NCBI RefSeq assembly: GCF_001440405.1
Contig: NZ_LLXX01000025.1
Location: forward strand, 1-44,119
DNA length: 44,119 nt
Reading direction: 5' to 3'
DNA from: Bradyrhizobium valentinum
GTDB lineage: Bacteria > Pseudomonadota > Alphaproteobacteria > Rhizobiales > Xanthobacteraceae
The translations under genes and the position numbers were made by a program. Shown one piece after another: positions 7,647 through 15,604 of this stretch; within the stretch, counting starts at the first letter, position 1, and each line of letters starts with the position of its first letter. The notes beneath the pieces are model-generated. The model was not told the DNA's origin. It worked only from the letters and a program-made list of their open reading frames with translations, and ran no database searches.

Positions 7647-7946
7647 GCACACCACCTCACCTGCATACATTTCTCCGCGCGACGCGCTCGAACGCATCGC
7701 GTTTGCAGGCGGAACCGCTCAAGCTGCACTGCACATGCTGCACCGCCACATTAACGCTGCGACGCTAAGTCCAAGCTCCCATGCAGTGAAAGCTGGTGAT
7801 CTCGCAAAATTGGCTTGTGTGCCGCGTCTGGAATGGCTCTAATAAGATAACCCTATGATCCAATTCAAAAACCACAAGAACGCTCGTTAAGCGTTCGCAG
7901 GCAAAAATAAGGCCGCGTTTCCTAAGCTTGCGCGGACAAGGTAGGA
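7647..7946. other. Gap upstream of the 2-oxoacid oxidoreductase operon
   Basis: These 300 bases contain no supportable gene. The part from 7800 to 7920 is clearly AT-richer than its surroundings (CTAATAAGATAACCC around 7840), as expected for a promoter region, and carries an FNR/FixK-like dyad described separately. No terminator for chrA is obvious. Confidence 0.45.
7855..7868. promoter_or_regulatory. Possible FNR/FixK-type site upstream of the korC-like gene
   Basis: ATGATCCAATTCAA matches the FNR/FixK dyad TTGAT-N4-ATCAA at eight of ten positions, about 80 bases before the first gene of the operon. Oxygen-responsive control would suit an operon encoding oxygen-sensitive iron-sulfur oxidoreductases. 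The match is imperfect and no clear -10/-35 pair is visible with it. Confidence 0.25.
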
Positions 7947-9746
7947 ATGAAACCGACTGATATCTCGGCGCCAGACTACTTTCACAAAGTGGTCGATTGC
8001 CAATGGGCCTGCCCCGCACACACACCGGTTCCCGAGTACATCCGACTGATTGCCGAGGGGCGTTACAGCGACGCCTACATGATCAATTGGAAATCGAACG
8101 TGTTTCCCGGAATCCTGGGACGCACCTGCGATCGTCCGTGCGAACCGGCGTGCCGCCGCGGCCGCGTCGAGGAAAACCCGGTTGCGATCTGCCGCCTGAA
8201 GCGCGTCGCCGCCGACTTCAAGGACGACGTCAAGCACCGGATGCCGAAGCCCTCGGCGAAGAACGGCAAGCGCGTTGCGCTGGTCGGCGGCGGTCCCGCC
8301 TCGCTGACGGTGGCGCGCGACCTCGCGCCGCTCGGCTATCACTGCACCGTGTTCGATGCCGATCCCAAGGCGGGCGGCATGATGCGGAGCCAGATTCCCA
8401 AGTTCCGCCTGCCGGACACCGTCATCGACGAGGAGACCGATTACATCTTAGGCCTCGGCGTCGAGTTCAAGGGCGGGCATCGCATCGATAGCCTGAAAAA
8501 GCTGCTCAACGAAAATTACGACGCGATCTTCATCGGCTCCGGCGCGCCGCGCGGCCGCGAGCTCGACATCCCCGGCCGCAAGGAAGCAGCCAGCAACATC
8601 CATATCGGCATCGAATGGCTGGCATCGGTCTCATTCGGCCATGTCGAGAAAATTGGCCGCCGCGTCATCGTGCTCGGCGGCGGCAACACGGCGATGGATT
8701 GCTGCCGCACCGCGCGCCGCCTCGGCGGCCAAGATGTGAAAGTGATCGTGCGTTCCGGCTTCGAGGAAATGAAGGCGAGCCCCTGGGAAAAGGAAGACGC
8801 CCTTCACGAGGATATTCCGATCCTCAACTACATGGTGCCGGTGGCATTCAAGCATGTCGGCGGCAAGCTCATCGGCGTCACCTTCCAGAAGGTGAAGGCC
8901 GAATACGACGCCAATGGCCGTCGCAATCTGGTGCCCTCGGGCGAACCGGACCAGACCATCCCCTGCGACGACGTGCTGGTCGCGGTCGGCCAGGAGAACG
9001 CGTTCCCGTGGATCGAGCGCGACTGCGGCATCGAATTCGACAAGTGGAACATGCCGCAGGTCGATACGAAAACCTTTGTCTCGACCAATCCAAAAGTGTT
9101 CTTCGGCGGCGACGCGGCGTTCGGCCCGAAGAACATCATCTGGGCGGTGGCGCATGGCCACGACGCCGCGCTGTCGATCCACAAGATGATCTCGGGCGAA
9201 GACATCACCGAGCGCCCGCTGCCCGAAGTGCAAGTCTTTTCGCAGAAGATGGGCATCCACGAGTGGAGCTACGACAACGACATCTCCGGCGACAAGCGCT
9301 ACAAGGTGCCGCATCGCGACAAGGTGATCGCGCTGAAGGACATCAAGGCCGAGGTCGAGCTCGGCTATGACGTCAAGCTCGCGCTCGGCGAGGCGCAGCG
9401 CTGCCTGAACTGCGACGTGCAGACCGTGTTCTCGGCGCCCGCCTGCATCGAATGCGACGCCTGCGTCGACATCTGCCCGATGGACTGCATCACGTTCACA
9501 GAGAATGGCGAGGAAGAGGACCTCAGGCAGAGGCTGAAGGCGCCCTCGCCGCGCCCCGACCAGGCGCTCTATGTCGCCGAGGGCCTCAAGACCGGCCGTG
9601 TCATGGTGAAGGACGAGGACGTCTGCCTGCATTGCGGGCTGTGCGCCGAGCGTTGTCCGACCGGCGCCTGGGACATGCAGAAGTACCTCATCGATATGAC
9701 TTACGCGGGATCAACATGTCAGTCCAAAGCCCGATCAGCAGCGTAA
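7947..9746 (+). CDS. NAD(P)-dependent iron-sulfur flavoprotein of a 2-oxoacid oxidoreductase (KorC-like)
   Basis: A protein of 599 residues built like the glutamate synthase small subunit, with added ferredoxin domains. The N-terminal cysteine region (CQWACPAHTPVPEY; CDRPCEPACRRG) should bind Fe-S. An FAD-binding GGGPASLTVARDL follows at about residue 114 and an NAD(P)-binding LGGGNTAMDC at about 246. The C-terminus has two 4Fe-4S motifs (CIECDACVDICPMDC; CLHCGLCAERCPTG). It would pass electrons between the 2-oxoacid oxidoreductase encoded by the next two genes and NAD(P). The best parallel I know is the 66-kDa flavoprotein subunit of Azoarcus evansii 2-oxoglutarate:NADP+ oxidoreductase. The 3' end overlaps the next gene by 31 bases. 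Confidence 0.88.
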   Translation: MKPTDISAPDYFHKVVDCQWACPAHTPVPEYIRLIAEGRYSDAYMINWKSNVFPGILGRTCDRPCEPACRRGRVEENPVAICRLKRVAADFKDDVKHRMPKPSAKNGKRVALVGGGPASLTVARDLAPLGYHCTVFDADPKAGGMMRSQIPKFRLPDTVIDEETDYILGLGVEFKGGHRIDSLKKLLNENYDAIFIGSGAPRGRELDIPGRKEAASNIHIGIEWLASVSFGHVEKIGRRVIVLGGGNTAMDCCRTARRLGGQDVKVIVRSGFEEMKASPWEKEDALHEDIPILNYMVPVAFKHVGGKLIGVTFQKVKAEYDANGRRNLVPSGEPDQTIPCDDVLVAVGQENAFPWIERDCGIEFDKWNMPQVDTKTFVSTNPKVFFGGDAAFGPKNIIWAVAHGHDAALSIHKMISGEDITERPLPEVQVFSQKMGIHEWSYDNDISGDKRYKVPHRDKVIALKDIKAEVELGYDVKLALGEAQRCLNCDVQTVFSAPACIECDACVDICPMDCITFTENGEEEDLRQRLKAPSPRPDQALYVAEGLKTGRVMVKDEDVCLHCGLCAERCPTGAWDMQKYLIDMTYAGSTCQSKARSAA

Positions 9747-11566
9747 ACGACTTCGTCGTCCGCTTCGCCAACGTCAACGGCTCGGGTTCGGCCAGCGCCA
9801 ACGAACTGTTCGCGCGCTCGATCCTGCGCCACGGCGTGCCGGTGTCGCCGCGCAATATCTTCCCCTCCAACATCCAGGGCCTTCCGACCTGGTACGAGGT
9901 GCGGGTGACGGAAGACGGCCATCTCGGCGCCCGCGGCGGCGTCGACTTGATGGTGGCGATGAATCCCCAGACATGGGACAAGGACGTCGCCTCGATCGAG
10001 CCCGGCGGCTATCTGTTCTACGATTCGACCAAGCCGATGCCGACGTCGAAATTCCGCGCCGACATCACCGTAATCGGCGTGCCGCTGACCGCGATCACCA
10101 ACTCGACCTACACCGATCCGCGCCAGCGCCAGTTGTTCAAGAACATCATCTATCTCGGCGCGCTCTGCGCCCTGCTCGATATGGACCCGAAGCTGGTCGA
10201 GCAGCTCATCGGCGAACAGTACAAGGGCAAGGAAAAGCTCCTGTCGTCGAACGTCCATGCGCTGCATCTCGGCCGCGACTGGGCGCTGCAGAACCTGAAA
10301 TGCCCGATCGGTCTGCATGTGAAGAAATCCGACAAGGTTGGCGACCGCATCTTCATGGAAGGCAACAGCGCGGCCGCGCTCGGTGCTGTCTATGGCGGCG
10401 CCACCGTCTGCGCCTGGTATCCGATCACCCCGTCGTCGTCGGTGGCGGAAGCCTTCACAAGTCACTGCAAGAAGCTGCGGCACGACCCCGAGACCGGCAA
10501 GGCGAGATACGCGATCGTACAAGGCGAAGATGAGCTTGCATCGATCGGCATTGTGATCGGCGCTTCCTGGAATGGCGCGCGGGCCTTCACCGCAACCTCC
10601 GGTCCCGGCATTTCGCTGATGACAGAGTTTATCGGCCTGTCCTATTTCGCGGAAATTCCGGCCGTGATCATGAACATTCAGCGCGCCGGCCCCTCCACGG
10701 GCATGCCGACGCGCACCCAGCAATGCGATATCATCGCCTGCGCCTATGCTTCGCATGGCGACACCAAGCACGTCCTGTTGTTCCCGGAAGATCCGGCCGA
10801 AGCGTTCGAGTTCGCGGCGCAGTCGTTCGACCTCGCCGATCGGCTGCAGACCATGATCTTCCTGATGCTTGACCTCGATATCGGCATGAACCACCGCCTC
10901 TGCCGCCCGCTGAAGTGGGACGACGCCCGGCAATACGACCGCGGCAAGGTGATGACCGCCCAAATGCTCGACGAACCCGGCCGCGATTTCGGCCGCTATC
11001 TCGATGTCGACGGCGACGGCATTCCCTATCGCACCTATCCGGGCACGCACCCGACCAAGGGCTCGTTCTTCACCCGCGGGACCTCGCGCGACCGTTACGC
11101 GCGCTATTCGGAAGAAGGCGCCATCTACGCCGACAACATGCAGCGGCTGGTGCGCAAGTTCGAGACGGCGCAGGACATGGTGCCGCGTCCGTTGCAGGCC
11201 AACGCCGCCAAGCCGACCAAATACGGCGTGATCTATTTCGGCTCAACCGCGCCGGCGATGGACGAGGCGATCGGCTTGCTGGAAGCGCGCGGGCATCAGC
11301 TCGACCGCATGCGCATCCGCGCCTTCCCGTTCCACTCCAGCGTGGCGAGCTTCATCGCCGACCATGATTTCGTTTACGTGGTCGAGCAGAACCGCGACGG
11401 CCAGCTACGCCAGTTGATCGTCAACGAGAACGGCATCGATCCGGTCCGGCTGGTGCCGATCCTGCACTATGACGGCACCCCGATCACCGCCCGCTTCATC
11501 GCCAACGCCATCGGCGACCACCAGGACCATCTCAAGGTGACCCCTCTCCGCAAGGCCGTGTCATGA
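9716..11566 (+). CDS. 2-oxoacid:acceptor oxidoreductase, fused gamma-alpha subunit (KorA-like)
   Basis: A protein of 616 residues. The N-terminal 200 residues form the gamma domain (VRFANVNGSGSASANELFAR, then GARGGVDLMVAMN). The alpha domain follows with the pyrimidine-binding core (AWYPITPSSSVAEAF; SGPGISLMTEFIGL; QRAGPSTGMPTRTQQCD). With the beta subunit it decarboxylates a 2-oxoacid to an acyl-CoA. The alpha-gamma fusion is the form found in 2-oxoglutarate enzymes such as KorAB, but the substrate cannot be fixed from sequence by eye. The ATG at 9716 lies inside the 3' end of the preceding gene. The stop overlaps the beta gene start (ATGA). No aromatic-degradation gene, the usual company of KorABC in Azoarcus, lies nearby. 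Confidence 0.9.
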   Translation: MSVQSPISSVNDFVVRFANVNGSGSASANELFARSILRHGVPVSPRNIFPSNIQGLPTWYEVRVTEDGHLGARGGVDLMVAMNPQTWDKDVASIEPGGYLFYDSTKPMPTSKFRADITVIGVPLTAITNSTYTDPRQRQLFKNIIYLGALCALLDMDPKLVEQLIGEQYKGKEKLLSSNVHALHLGRDWALQNLKCPIGLHVKKSDKVGDRIFMEGNSAAALGAVYGGATVCAWYPITPSSSVAEAFTSHCKKLRHDPETGKARYAIVQGEDELASIGIVIGASWNGARAFTATSGPGISLMTEFIGLSYFAEIPAVIMNIQRAGPSTGMPTRTQQCDIIACAYASHGDTKHVLLFPEDPAEAFEFAAQSFDLADRLQTMIFLMLDLDIGMNHRLCRPLKWDDARQYDRGKVMTAQMLDEPGRDFGRYLDVDGDGIPYRTYPGTHPTKGSFFTRGTSRDRYARYSEEGAIYADNMQRLVRKFETAQDMVPRPLQANAAKPTKYGVIYFGSTAPAMDEAIGLLEARGHQLDRMRIRAFPFHSSVASFIADHDFVYVVEQNRDGQLRQLIVNENGIDPVRLVPILHYDGTPITARFIANAIGDHQDHLKVTPLRKAVS

Positions 11567-12618
11567 CCTACATTGCAAAGCCAAAATTCCACCATCCCGG
11601 CCTGCCGAAGAACGAGCTCGGCTACACCCACCGGGACTACGAGGGGAAAATCTCGACCCTGTGCGCCGGCTGCGGCCACGACTCGATCACCGCTTCGATC
11701 ATCGAGGCCTGCTACGAGCTCTCGATCGAGCCGCATCGCGTCGCCAAAATCTCCGGCATCGGCTGCTCATCGAAGACGCCGGACTATTTCCTCGGCAATT
11801 CGCACGGCTTCAACTCGGTGCACGGCCGCATGCCGTCGGTGCTGACCGGCGCCAACCTCGCCAATCGCGACCTGATCTATCTCGGCGTCTCCGGCGACGG
11901 CGACAGTGCCTCGATCGGCTTCGGCCAGTTCGCGCACTCGATCCGGCGCGGCGTCAACATGACCTACATCGTCGAAAACAATGGCGTGTACGGCCTGACC
12001 AAGGGCCAGTTCTCGGCCACCGCCGACCGCGGCTCGAAGTCCAAGAAGGGCGTGATGAACACCGACAACGCCATCGACCTGGTGGCGATCGCGCTGCAGC
12101 TCGGCGCCAGCTACGTGGCGCGCAGCTTTTCCGGCGACAAGACCCAGCTTGTGCCGTTGATCGCAGCCGCCATCCGGCACAAGGGCGCGGCGTTCATCGA
12201 CGTCGTCAGCCCCTGCATCGCCTTCAACAACCACGCCGGCTCGACCAAGAGTTTCGATTATGTCCGTGAGCATAACGACGCGGTGAACCGTCTCGACGTG
12301 CTCACCGGCCGCGACCCGATCACCGTCGATTACGCGCCGGGCACGGTGCAAATGGTCGAGCAGCATGACGGCACAAGGCTGGCGCTGCGCAAGATCGACG
12401 CCGACTATGACGCCAATGACCGGCTGGCCGCGATGACCTTCCTGCAGAAGCACGCCGCCAAGGGCCAGGTGGTCACCGGGCTGCTCTATGTCGATCCGGA
12501 TGCCGAGGATCTGCACGCCCATCTCGACACCGTCGAGACGCCGCTCAATTCGCTGGAGGCCAAGGATCTGTGCCCCGGCTCGGTGGCGCTGGAAAAAATC
12601 AACGCCAGCTTGCGGTAG
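11563..12618 (+). CDS. 2-oxoacid:acceptor oxidoreductase beta subunit, TPP-binding (KorB-like)
   Basis: A protein of 351 residues. The thiamine-diphosphate fold is marked by GIGCSSKTPDYF and by the GDGDSASIGFGQ...ENNGVYGLTKGQ motif, which binds Mg-TPP. The N-terminal CAGCGHDS provides cysteines for an iron-sulfur cluster. It pairs with the gamma-alpha protein to form the catalytic core. The start overlaps the alpha gene stop by four bases, giving coupled translation and equal stoichiometry. After the stop the operon runs into a palindromic repeat that separates it from the convergent spoVR operon. Confidence 0.92.
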   Translation: MTYIAKPKFHHPGLPKNELGYTHRDYEGKISTLCAGCGHDSITASIIEACYELSIEPHRVAKISGIGCSSKTPDYFLGNSHGFNSVHGRMPSVLTGANLANRDLIYLGVSGDGDSASIGFGQFAHSIRRGVNMTYIVENNGVYGLTKGQFSATADRGSKSKKGVMNTDNAIDLVAIALQLGASYVARSFSGDKTQLVPLIAAAIRHKGAAFIDVVSPCIAFNNHAGSTKSFDYVREHNDAVNRLDVLTGRDPITVDYAPGTVQMVEQHDGTRLALRKIDADYDANDRLAAMTFLQKHAAKGQVVTGLLYVDPDAEDLHAHLDTVETPLNSLEAKDLCPGSVALEKINASLR

Positions 12619-12642
12619 CTCTACTGCGTTAAAGCTGCTCAA

Positions 12643-12748
12643 AACCCTCATCCTGAGGAGCCCGCAGAGCGGGCGTCTCGAAGGATGTAGGCCACAGGCG
12701 GGGCCTCATGGTTCGAGACGCGCTTTGCGCTCCTCACCATGAGGGGTT
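12643..12748. repeat. Nested palindromic intergenic repeat
   Basis: The outer arms AACCCTCAT (12643-) and ATGAGGGGTT (ending 12748) are complementary. Inside are GTCTCGAA/TTCGAGAC arms and smaller hairpins (CCCGCAGAGCGGG; AGGCC/GGCCT; GCGCTTTGCGC). This general form, beginning CCTCATCCTGAGGAGC, is a familiar dispersed repeat of Bradyrhizobium-type genomes. Here it lies exactly between two convergent operons and would act as a two-way terminator. Confidence 0.8.
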
Positions 12749-12767
12749 AATTACGCGGTAAACCTGG

Positions 12768-14312
12768 TTATGCCGCCACGGCGATGTTCCGCGGGTGTGC
12801 GACGTACTCCTTCAAGACCTTGTCGGACCCATCGACCTCGACGAGCGACACGTCGTAGCTCCAGAGGTCGGCAAGGTGCTGCACCACGCGCTTGGTGTCG
12901 GCTTCGCTGAGCTGGGCGCCCTTTACCACGGTATGGCGCAACATCAGGCGACGATCGCCGGCAAGGTCGACATCGACGACTTCGATGTTCGCGTCGATGA
13001 AGCCGACATCGTACTGCCGCGACAGCTCGCGCCGCAGCCGGCGGTAACCGCGCTCGTCGTGGATCGCGTCGACCCGGATGCCGGCCCGCTCCTCCGGATC
13101 GTCATGCAGGTGGAACAAGCGGAAGTGCCGCATCAGCCGCGGGCTCATGAACTGGCTGATGAAGCTCTCATCGCGATAATTGGCCCAGATGTCGCGCAAC
13201 ACGCCCATCGTATCGCCGGTCCCGGCGATATCCGGGAACCACTCGCGATCCTCGGCTTCGGGATTGGTGACGATGCGCTCGATGTCCTGCATCATCGCAA
13301 ATCCCAGCGCATACGGGTTGAAGCCGGAATAGCGCGGGTCGTCGAACTCGGGCTGGAACACGACGTTGGTGTGCGACTGCAGGAATTCGAGGAAATTGCC
13401 GTCCGTCAGCCGCCCCTGCTGGTGCAACCGGTTCAGGATGCGATAGTGAACGTAGGTCGCCGTGCCCTCGTTCATCACCTTGGTCTGGCTCTGCGGATAG
13501 AAATATTGCGCGATGTGCCGCACGATCCGCAGTATCTCGCGTTGCCAGGGCTTCAGCCGCGGCGCCGTCTTCTCGAGAAAATACAGCAGGTTTTCCTGCG
13601 GCAGACCGAGCATCTGGCGGCGGCGCTCGACGTCCAGTACCGCGCCGCTCTTGGCCGGACCGGTCGGAACGGTGCGCCACAAATCGTTGAATGCGCTCTC
13701 CTCGTGGGCACGGCGCCTGCCCGCCCGCTTTTCCTCGGCGCGAAGATCGAGACTCTTCTTGCCGGGATAGCGATCGATGCCGTGCGACATCAACGCGTGC
13801 GCGGCATCGAGCGTGTGCTCGACCGCCAGCCGGCCATGGCGTTCCTCGCAATGCGCCACGTAGCGCTTGGCGAATTCGAGATAATCGAGAATGCCGTCGG
13901 CGTCCGTCCATTGCTTGAACAGATAGTTGTTCTTGAAGAAATGGTTATGACCGAAAGCGGCATGCGCGATGACGAGCGTCTGCATCGTCGCCGTATTCTC
14001 TTCCATCAGATAGGAAATGCACGGCGACGAATTGATGACGATCTCGTAAGCCAGCCCCATCAGCCCCTTGCGATAGGACGCCTCCTGGAAGGCAAAGTGC
14101 TTACCGAACGACCAATGCTTGTAGAACAGCGGCATGCCGACCGACGAATAGGCGTCCAGCATCTGCTCGGCCGTGATGACCTCGATCTGGTTGGGATAGA
14201 CGTCGAGCTTCAATTCGTCCCGCGCAACCTGCTCGCAGGCGTCGCAGACCCGCTGCAGCGTCCGGAAGTCCCAGTCGGCCCCCTCAAACAGCAATTCGCC
14301 GGTCGCGGTCAT
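12768..14312 (-). CDS. spoVR: SpoVR family protein (YcgB homologue)
   Basis: A protein of 514 residues, the usual SpoVR length. It shows the conserved DVYPNQIEVITAEQMLDAYSS, the PLFYKHWSFGKHF segment and the EENTATMQTLVIAHAAFGHN block. A C-terminal region runs from about residue 400 to the end. The biochemical role of SpoVR is unknown. Bacillus SpoVR affects the spore cortex, and the E. coli homologue YcgB belongs to the starvation regulon. The ATG at 14312 has AGGAGAGG just upstream and overlaps the stop of the DUF444 gene (ATGA). The frame is open further upstream but lies inside that gene. It is the last gene of the prkA-yeaH-spoVR operon. Confidence 0.95.
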   Translation of the reverse strand: MTATGELLFEGADWDFRTLQRVCDACEQVARDELKLDVYPNQIEVITAEQMLDAYSSVGMPLFYKHWSFGKHFAFQEASYRKGLMGLAYEIVINSSPCISYLMEENTATMQTLVIAHAAFGHNHFFKNNYLFKQWTDADGILDYLEFAKRYVAHCEERHGRLAVEHTLDAAHALMSHGIDRYPGKKSLDLRAEEKRAGRRRAHEESAFNDLWRTVPTGPAKSGAVLDVERRRQMLGLPQENLLYFLEKTAPRLKPWQREILRIVRHIAQYFYPQSQTKVMNEGTATYVHYRILNRLHQQGRLTDGNFLEFLQSHTNVVFQPEFDDPRYSGFNPYALGFAMMQDIERIVTNPEAEDREWFPDIAGTGDTMGVLRDIWANYRDESFISQFMSPRLMRHFRLFHLHDDPEERAGIRVDAIHDERGYRRLRRELSRQYDVGFIDANIEVVDVDLAGDRRLMLRHTVVKGAQLSEADTKRVVQHLADLWSYDVSLVEVDGSDKVLKEYVAHPRNIAVAA

Positions 14313-15592
14313 GGCGCGGTCCTCTCCTGCGGGCCCCGACGCTGGAAGAGGTCGTGAAACACCGGGAAGATCTCGCTGCGTTCGTTGACCTTGCGCATCG
14401 ATAGCGGCGCGCCGCTCGCGCGCAGGCCCTCGTAAAGGGTCCAGAGCGCTGAATTGGGCATTTCGTAGCTCAAGCCGTTTTCCTGGCCGACTTCCAGATA
14501 GGCAAAAAACTGGGTGACCGGCAGGATCATGTCGGTCAGCAGCCGGCCCGTGACCTCGCCGTCCGCGTAGGAATTGTCGCCGTCGGAAGCCTGCGCGGCA
14601 TAGATGTTCCAGTCCGCCGGCCGGAACCGCGACCGCACGATGTCGTGCATCGCCTGCAACGCGCTCGACACCAGCGTGCCGCCGGAAGCCGGTCCGTAAA
14701 AGAACGTCTGCTCGTCGACCTCCTCGGCCCGGTCGGTATGTCGGATGAAAACGATCTCGACGTGGCGATAGCGCCGCTTCAGGAACACGTAGAGCAGCAT
14801 ATAGAAGCGCTTGGCGAGATCCTTCATATGCTCGGTCATCGAGCCGGAGACGTCCATCAGGCAAAACATGACGGCCTGCGCCACGGGCTTCGGCACCGTC
14901 TCGAAACGCCGATAGCGGATGTCGATTGGATCGATGAACGGGATCCGGCGCATCTTCGTCTTCAGGGCTTCGATCTCGGCCACGAGCTCGGTGCGACGCG
15001 CCTCGTCGCTGCAATCCGCCAACTCCGCCTCGATGGCCGCCAGCACCTCCGGCCTCGGCCGCCGCAGCGCGACACGCCGCGCCAGGGCGCGACTTACGGT
15101 TCGGCTGACGGAAATGTTGGCGGGCGAGCCGGAGGTTGTGTAACCCGCCCGGCGAATGCCCTCGCTTTCGACCTCGGCCAGCTTTCGCTTGGCGAGATCG
15201 GGCAGTTCCAGGTCGTCCAGGAACAGGTCGACAAACTCGTCACGGCTAAGAACGAAGCGGAACGTATCTTCGCTGTCGCCCTCGCCCGCCTCCCTTCCTC
15301 CCTTGCCACCGCCCTGGTTCGGTCGCGGAAGGATGTCGCCTTCGACGAACTTCTTGTTTCCAGGCAGCACCATGTCGCGCGTGCCGCCTTCGCGGCGAAA
15401 GCGCGGCTCATCCATGCCATCGATGGGGACGCTGACCACGCCGCCTTCCAGGACATCCTTGATGTCCCGGTCCTGCGACGATTTCTTCACCGCCCCCTGA
15501 ACCAGCGCCTTGGCCCGGCGCAGAAAGCGCTGCCGATTCTCGAGACTCTTGCTACCCGGATTCAGGCGCCGGTCGACAATGTGAATGGCCAC
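14309..15592 (-). CDS. yeaH: DUF444 / YeaH-type VWA-domain protein
   Basis: A protein of 427 residues. The N-terminus (MAIHIVDRRLNPGSKSLENR) is the conserved YeaH/YhbH opening. A Gly-rich linker follows at about 93-105. The C-terminal von Willebrand A domain has a MIDAS metal site in MDVSGSM (Asp247, Ser249, Ser251). VWA proteins of this kind commonly partner AAA+ ATPases, which fits the adjacent PrkA kinase, itself an AAA-like protein. It is transcribed with prkA (12-base gap) and overlaps spoVR by four bases. The molecular function is unknown; E. coli yeaGH is induced by nitrogen starvation and stationary phase. Confidence 0.94.
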   Translation of the reverse strand: MAIHIVDRRLNPGSKSLENRQRFLRRAKALVQGAVKKSSQDRDIKDVLEGGVVSVPIDGMDEPRFRREGGTRDMVLPGNKKFVEGDILPRPNQGGGKGGREAGEGDSEDTFRFVLSRDEFVDLFLDDLELPDLAKRKLAEVESEGIRRAGYTTSGSPANISVSRTVSRALARRVALRRPRPEVLAAIEAELADCSDEARRTELVAEIEALKTKMRRIPFIDPIDIRYRRFETVPKPVAQAVMFCLMDVSGSMTEHMKDLAKRFYMLLYVFLKRRYRHVEIVFIRHTDRAEEVDEQTFFYGPASGGTLVSSALQAMHDIVRSRFRPADWNIYAAQASDGDNSYADGEVTGRLLTDMILPVTQFFAYLEVGQENGLSYEMPNSALWTLYEGLRASGAPLSMRKVNERSEIFPVFHDLFQRRGPQERTAP

Positions 15593-15604
15593 GTTTCATC
15601 CGCC

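Noticed and set aside
7810..7848. Sigma-70 or sigma-54 promoter before the korC-like gene
   Set aside because: TTGTGT and TAATAA are spaced too widely for a good sigma-70 promoter, and the GG/GC spacing there lacks a TTGC -12 box.
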